A stretch of DNA of 64,000 nucleotides from Clostridiales bacterium (GTDB lineage Bacteria; Bacillota; Clostridia; Saccharofermentanales; Saccharofermentanaceae). Positions 59,781 through 64,000 of this stretch are shown here, piece by piece (position 1 is the first letter of the stretch; each line of letters starts with the position of its first letter). The notes under the pieces were generated by a model, which saw only the letters and a list, made by a program, of their open reading frames with translations, searched no databases and was not told the origin of the DNA. A program made the translations under genes and the position numbers. Location: positions 1-64,000 of the forward strand of contig JAGAAI010000048.1 in NCBI GenBank assembly GCA_017615325.1, given 5' to 3'.

Positions 59781-61919
59781 TCAGTGGAAAATTCCGTCAT
59801 CTGTCATACCTGCAAATCTTTCATATACTTTGCGCACTTCCTCTTCTGCTGCAAGGAATGCTTCAACGCACTTGGGATCAAAATGATCTCCCGAACCTTC
59901 GACGATCAGTCCGATCGCCTGATCCATGGGAAGGGGCTCCTTGTAACTTCTTTTCGATACAAGGGCATCGAAGACATCAGCAACAGCCATTACCCTTGCA
60001 GACAGGGGTATCTTATCTCCTGCAAGGCCCTGAGGATAGCCCTTGCCGTTCCATTTCTCATGGTGGTACTGTGCAAGATTCCTGGCTTCGGAAAGATAGG
60101 AAGAATCAGGTACCGCTTCCATGGCCTGATCTATAATGTCCTTTCCATAGGTCGTGTGCTTTTTCATTATCTCATATTCTTCGTCAGTAAGCCTGCCGGG
60201 TTTGTTAAGGATCGAATCCGGGATCCTTATCTTGCCGACATCGTGAAGAGGAGAGGAATTGATGACGTCCGAGATGTAATCATCCGTGATGATATCAGGA
60301 TAATAACCCCGCTCCCTTAAGCTCCTCAGGATGATACCGGAATAAGCTGCCGTCTTGCGGACGTGATCACCTGTCGTTTGATCACGGCTCTCGACCATGT
60401 CCGCAAGAACAAAGATAAGGGCATTCTGCATGCGGGATATCGTCTCAGTCTTATTCTGGATCTCGTCCACATATTCCAGGGAATCCTCTGATGTCTTAAG
60501 GAAAGAGCCATAAAGATGCTCTATCTCATCACCCGTCCCGATCTCAAGGTCACGGAGCTTGTCGATACTTTCCCTCCGGGCTTCCTCGGAATCGTAGGCA
60601 AAGGCTCCGGCTCTTAATGCCATGGAATTAAGGGGTAAGACGACATGGTATTCGACCAGCCAGAGCACTACGACCAGGATCACGATGAAGAAAGCCAGAA
60701 AAAGCGACATGAGACCTACAATAAAGCTCACTATATCGGCAGTGATCCTCTTCATCGACACATCGGCTGCAGTGTAGCAGACACAGTTGCCGGAAGCATC
60801 ATAAACGGGATGATAGGCGGAAAGAAGCCAGCCGAATGAACCGACCGTCTCAACGGGGCTGGTCTCTTTTCCGGCAAGAAGATCCGGCAGGCGTTCCCTG
60901 ATACCCTCATCGAAAGGAACGACATCTCCCGGAGCTGCCGCAGGGGTCTCCTCGGTATCAAGATCGAAGACCACATGGCTTCCGTCTTCTCTTATCCGGT
61001 AGATATAGATGTACTCGATATCCTCGGAACTTGCCATCAGGGTGTAAAGCTGCTTTTCGATACGAAGGTATTCTTCCGAAGATCTTCCCTTATCCATATA
61101 TTCATCAACCTTCGCAGGATCGATGAGGCTCGCGGCTATTTCTGCGGTTCCTTCCGCGAGTTCGGTATGGTCTCTTATAGAATCCTCACGGAAAAGGACG
61201 GAACTTATGGATCCTGCAACAACGGCTACGACCGTGAATGACACGACCAGAATGATCATGATCTTAGTCTTCAAAGACATTATCCTGATATCCTTGCGCC
61301 TTGCTTCTTTCGTCTCTTCTTTGGATAAAGGCCGCTGCATCCAGCCCTGGAACTTGAGCTTGCTGCAAATCTTCTCCGGAAGGAATCTTAAAGTTATCAG
61401 AGCTATCGCAACCGTTACGGTCTTATCCAAAAGATCCACCAGGATATTTGCCGTAAGCTGGGCAAGAGGAACATTGGTAAGACCCATATCATAAAGCTTA
61501 GCGCTTAAGGCTTCAGTCTCCAGGGGGACTCCGTCAAGGCACCAGGGAAGGATTGTCCCCAGGCCCCCTCCTATAAGAGCAAGAGAGATAATAAAGAGTA
61601 TTATCCCCCAGACTTTCTTAAGGTAAGCCCTGTCGGAGAACCAAGCCGCAACCACTGCGATCATGACATTGAGTACGGCATAGTACATTGAGGAATAATC
61701 GCCTATGGCTGCCAGACCGTTGGTCAGTAATCCGACTATCACGCCGGGAAGATAACCGCCCAGAACGGCAGCAAGTACAGTCCCTATCGTATCAAGATAT
61801 AGCGGGAGTCCAAGATATATAGCAAGTTCCTTGAGAGCTACGTTGACTGCCACTCCCAAAAGGCAGAGGATCAGACCCCCGGTATAAGATCCTCTCTGCT
61901 TCCCCCTGACCATTGACAT
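59781..61919 (-). CDS. HD-GYP phosphodiesterase with ECF-S-like membrane front and HAMP-type linker
   Basis: A 712-residue sensor-type protein. The first about 185 residues hold five or six membrane helices resembling ECF transporter S components (LYLDTIGTVLAAVLGGYLPG). A second helix pair (about 215-240 and 390-415) encloses an extracellular sensor domain (ARDDIEYIYIYRI-like, about 240-385, Cache/CHASE type). A HAMP-like linker follows (to about 480). The C-terminal HD-GYP domain has HDVGK and HHEKWNGKGYPQGL with all metal ligands, so c-di-GMP hydrolysis is likely. It starts 14 bp after the 236-residue membrane protein. The signal is unknown; the ECF-like part hints at a vitamin-like ligand, as inference. 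Confidence 0.88.
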   Translation of the reverse strand: MSMVRGKQRGSYTGGLILCLLGVAVNVALKELAIYLGLPLYLDTIGTVLAAVLGGYLPGVIVGLLTNGLAAIGDYSSMYYAVLNVMIAVVAAWFSDRAYLKKVWGIILFIISLALIGGGLGTILPWCLDGVPLETEALSAKLYDMGLTNVPLAQLTANILVDLLDKTVTVAIALITLRFLPEKICSKLKFQGWMQRPLSKEETKEARRKDIRIMSLKTKIMIILVVSFTVVAVVAGSISSVLFREDSIRDHTELAEGTAEIAASLIDPAKVDEYMDKGRSSEEYLRIEKQLYTLMASSEDIEYIYIYRIREDGSHVVFDLDTEETPAAAPGDVVPFDEGIRERLPDLLAGKETSPVETVGSFGWLLSAYHPVYDASGNCVCYTAADVSMKRITADIVSFIVGLMSLFLAFFIVILVVVLWLVEYHVVLPLNSMALRAGAFAYDSEEARRESIDKLRDLEIGTGDEIEHLYGSFLKTSEDSLEYVDEIQNKTETISRMQNALIFVLADMVESRDQTTGDHVRKTAAYSGIILRSLRERGYYPDIITDDYISDVINSSPLHDVGKIRIPDSILNKPGRLTDEEYEIMKKHTTYGKDIIDQAMEAVPDSSYLSEARNLAQYHHEKWNGKGYPQGLAGDKIPLSARVMAVADVFDALVSKRSYKEPLPMDQAIGLIVEGSGDHFDPKCVEAFLAAEEEVRKVYERFAGMTDDGIFH

Positions 61920-61933
61920 CGCTTTATCCTCCG

Positions 61934-62644
61934 TTATCTGAAGAACAGCTTTGCGACACTAAAGAACGGCGGTTCACCGCTGGGATCAGGACCTGCCGCC
62001 CTGAGTGTCTCACTCCTTAGATTCTGTATCCTGTTGTAGTTAACACGCATATCCCTGTAAAAGAGGTCTATAGCCTGCCTGAATTCGACTGCCCTTCCGG
62101 ACTGAATTATCGAAGCCAGGCTCGAGATGATCCTGGGGTCGGTAAGTTCGGGTCCTAAGGGGCAAAAACCGTAATCCCTGTAGAGTTGCTTTAATCCCAA
62201 AGATAATCTGTTGGCCTCTTCCCTTATCTGCAGGATCCTATTCTTCCTCGTAACTTTCTTTATGATGAAGATCACGATAAGGGCATAGGACAGAAGAAAT
62301 ATTGCCCCCAATACCAGCAGGGTCGGCCAGACATCTTCATCCACGCCGCTTAAGATATCCTCAAGATCTCGGATACGTTTCTTTATTCTGACACCGGCCA
62401 GTATCACCGAGAAAAGGATCCCTGTGGACAAGACATTTACGATGATACCCCATATGAGGGGAGCAATGCTGGTCCTGGAATATTTAATGATGGTCTCTAT
62501 CGATTTCTCATACTCTAAGAATAAAGGAAGTTTTGGGCCAAAATGAGCATTGAGCCTCGCGCATTCTTCCAGGCTCTTCTGCCTCTCCTGCTCGGGATAT
62601 CCCTGAGGGGCCCCGGCTGCCGGGTAATTACTGTTTATGCTCAT
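61934..62644 (-). CDS. Membrane protein with two helices, unknown function
   Basis: A 236-residue protein with a Pro/Gly-rich start, two membrane helices (about 61-84 and 105-127) and a helical cytoplasmic end (about 130-215, RILQIREEANRLSLGLKQLYRD, RAVEFRQAIDLFYRDM). No family recognised. It starts the gene row with HD-GYP and mnmA, so may work with the c-di-GMP protein. The start has a GGAGGG site. Confidence 0.65.
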   Translation of the reverse strand: MSINSNYPAAGAPQGYPEQERQKSLEECARLNAHFGPKLPLFLEYEKSIETIIKYSRTSIAPLIWGIIVNVLSTGILFSVILAGVRIKKRIRDLEDILSGVDEDVWPTLLVLGAIFLLSYALIVIFIIKKVTRKNRILQIREEANRLSLGLKQLYRDYGFCPLGPELTDPRIISSLASIIQSGRAVEFRQAIDLFYRDMRVNYNRIQNLRSETLRAAGPDPSGEPPFFSVAKLFFR

Positions 62645-62719
62645 CTTACAAGACCACCCTCCAAATACTAGAATAATTGTAAACTGTCAGGGGCGATATT
62701 AAAAGATTTTTTTATGTCT

Positions 62720-63649
62720 TTACTCGTCGAAAAGGACCGTTGAGAAATACCTCTCAGCCGTGTCCGGAAGAACGGTTACGACTCTCTTCCCGCTTCCCAG
62801 TCTCTGGGCAAGTTTCAGGGCTGCGGCAACATTGGTCCCGGATGAGATACCGCACATAAGACCTTCTTCACGGGCAAGCCTCTTCGCAGTATCAACTGCT
62901 TCCTCATCGGTAACGACGTATATGTCATCGTAGATCTCGCGGTTCAGTATGTCGGGAATGATGCCGTCGCCTATACCCATCTGCATGTGGGTCCCTATGG
63001 TTCCGCCTGCCAGGATCGCTGCATTCTCGGGTTCTACCGCCCATATGACCATGTCAGGATTCTTCTCCTTCAACACTTCACCGATACCGGTCAAGGTTCC
63101 GCCCGTACCTATCCCGCTGCAGAAGCCGTCGATGGGACCTCCTGCCTGTTCCATTATCTCAAGTACAGTAGCCTTCTTATGAGCAAGCACATTGTTGATG
63201 TTCGCAAACTGCTGGGGAACGAATACCTTGGGATTAGACTTCTGCATGTTAAGGGCTGTCGCAAGACACTCTTCTATGCATTTGCCTATGTCACCGGAAT
63301 CGTGGATCAGCCTTACCTGGGCTCCGTAATGACGGACGATCTTGCGCCTCTCCTCACTTACGGAATCCGGCATGATTATTATCGTTCTGTAACCTAAGAC
63401 TGCGCCTACCAGGGCAAGGCCTATACCCTGATTGCCCGATGTAGGTTCGACTATTATGCTATCCTTATCGATAAGGCCCTCTTCTTCAGCGGCTCTTATC
63501 ATGTTGAGAGCCGTTCTCGTCTTTATGGAACCTCCGACATTAAGAGCCTCGAACTTTACGAGGACTTCTGCACTGCCCGGTGCGGGCATCCTGTTGAGTC
63601 TTACGAGAGGCGTGTTGCCCACAGCCTCCAAGATGTTGTTGTATGCCAT
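62720..63649 (-). CDS. cysK: Cysteine synthase (O-acetylserine sulfhydrylase)
   Basis: A 309-residue PLP enzyme making cysteine from O-acetylserine and sulfide. PLP lysine Lys43 is in GGSIKTRTAL, the substrate loop is PTSGNQGIGLA, and the phosphate-binding loop is GIGTGGTLTGIG. Length typical. Two small changes from the usual form: KTR for KDR and SGNQG for SGNTG, which suggests a branch of the family but the same fold; related sulfhydrylases cannot be excluded. Its promoter is not clear. Confidence 0.9.
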   Translation of the reverse strand: MAYNNILEAVGNTPLVRLNRMPAPGSAEVLVKFEALNVGGSIKTRTALNMIRAAEEEGLIDKDSIIVEPTSGNQGIGLALVGAVLGYRTIIIMPDSVSEERRKIVRHYGAQVRLIHDSGDIGKCIEECLATALNMQKSNPKVFVPQQFANINNVLAHKKATVLEIMEQAGGPIDGFCSGIGTGGTLTGIGEVLKEKNPDMVIWAVEPENAAILAGGTIGTHMQMGIGDGIIPDILNREIYDDIYVVTDEEAVDTAKRLAREEGLMCGISSGTNVAAALKLAQRLGSGKRVVTVLPDTAERYFSTVLFDE

Positions 63650-63740
63650 AGATATTCTCCATTCAAATATGCCTCATGTATTCTACATCATTCGGAAGAG
63701 AATATGTTACACTTATCGATATTTATTTTCGGGAAGGAGA

Positions 63741-64000
63741 ATGACATTGGGTCTGGCAGGTAAGATCTACAGCAACTTAACGCCATCAGTCGTGATAATC
63801 TGCATTCTGGTATTAGCGGCGCTTCTTGTGACCGTTATACTCGCAAGGCTGTCCGTTCTGGATAAAAGGTTCAGGTGGGCAGTATTGGCGGTCTTCATCG
63901 TTTATCTGGGAGGGTTTCTCTATGTCACTCTTCTTTCGAGGGAGCCTTCCAGTTATTCGACTGTCGTCCTCTCCCCTTTTGCGGGATATAAACAGTCATT
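63741..64000 (+). CDS. VanZ-like membrane protein, 5' part only
   Basis: The first 86 codons of a gene that runs off the window. ATG 63741 follows GGAAGGAG. Two membrane helices are visible, then YVTLLSREPSSYSTVVLSPF, the RE...PF motif of VanZ-like proteins. Function is unclear for most members (teicoplanin resistance for VanZ itself). Divergent from cysK. Confidence 0.8.
   Translation, partial: MTLGLAGKIYSNLTPSVVIICILVLAALLVTVILARLSVLDKRFRWAVLAVFIVYLGGFLYVTLLSREPSSYSTVVLSPFAGYKQS

Noticed and set aside
59025..60320. 431-codon open frame on the plus strand
   Set aside because: It is antisense to mnmA and the HD-GYP gene, both with full motifs; no family features and no ribosome site.

Overview
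The window looks like chromosomal DNA from an obligately anaerobic Clostridia-type Firmicute (Bacillota), perhaps a gut or rumen fermenter. That placement is inferred. It rests on two class III (oxygen-sensitive) ribonucleotide reductases, a desulfoferrodoxin-type superoxide reductase, a separate FchA-type methenyl-THF cyclohydrolase, a fatty-acid kinase pair (FakA/FakB), a DegV protein, AzlCD, SLH-domain and Thr-rich surface proteins, strong AGGAGG ribosome sites and GC near 48% by eye. I see no IS element, prophage, CRISPR array, rRNA or plasmid-type gene. Two tRNAs are present: Ser-GGA and Thr-GGT.

Layout. 1-3.1 kb: a lipoprotein start, then the chained minus-strand operon fchA-folD-rlmD-like. 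3.2-9.8 kb (plus): glmS, a Sel1-repeat protein, then nrdD1-nrdG1 behind a paired NrdR operator. 9.8-16.4 kb (minus): a Phd/PIN toxin-antitoxin pair, hemolysin III, a membrane protein, a domain-swapped GH3 glycosidase and a DEAD-box helicase. 16.5-18.3 kb: a phosphopentomutase-deoxyribose-phosphate aldolase fusion. 18.3-27.2 kb (minus): LarA-like racemase, CarD-like regulator, nrdG2-nrdD2 (NrdD2 carries a C-terminal glutaredoxin-like domain), an acyltransferase, an SDR, and an SPL-type radical SAM enzyme with a nucleosidase. 27.3-28.5 kb: trpS followed by three tandem hairpins. 28.5-38.0 kb: a long minus-strand block with a macrodomain protein, fakA/fakB between two alpha/beta hydrolases, an acyltransferase, MscS, superoxide reductase, and a PstS-like protein with two small membrane proteins. 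38.2-50.7 kb: lipoprotein serpin, B12-type radical SAM protein, TetR with flavoprotein, phosphoesterase, SLH/LRR surface protein, zinc-ribbon TPR protein, GNAT, PEBP lipoprotein, methyltransferase and Nudix. 50.9-53.0 kb: tRNA-Ser, lipoprotein-azlC-azlD, two copies of a structured repeat, tRNA-Thr. 53.1-64.0 kb: CBS protein, sialate-esterase-like protein, SDR, a giant Thr-rich membrane protein, mnmA, an HD-GYP protein with an ECF-S-like front end, cysK and a partial VanZ-like gene.

How the genes work together. Several neighbours seem to complete each other's chemistry. FolD has lost the residues used for cyclohydrolase activity, and FchA sits translationally coupled beside it. DeoB and DeoC, consecutive steps of deoxynucleoside catabolism, are one polypeptide. 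FakB/FakA, which activate free fatty acids, are flanked by two alpha/beta hydrolases that could release acyl groups. Both anaerobic RNR operons have the same promoter plan, with one NrdR box upstream of the -35 element and one between -35 and -10. A TetR gene has one dyad exactly filling its own promoter spacer. No intergenic stretch exceeds 300 bp; the larger ones hold operators, promoters, terminators or repeats, listed below.
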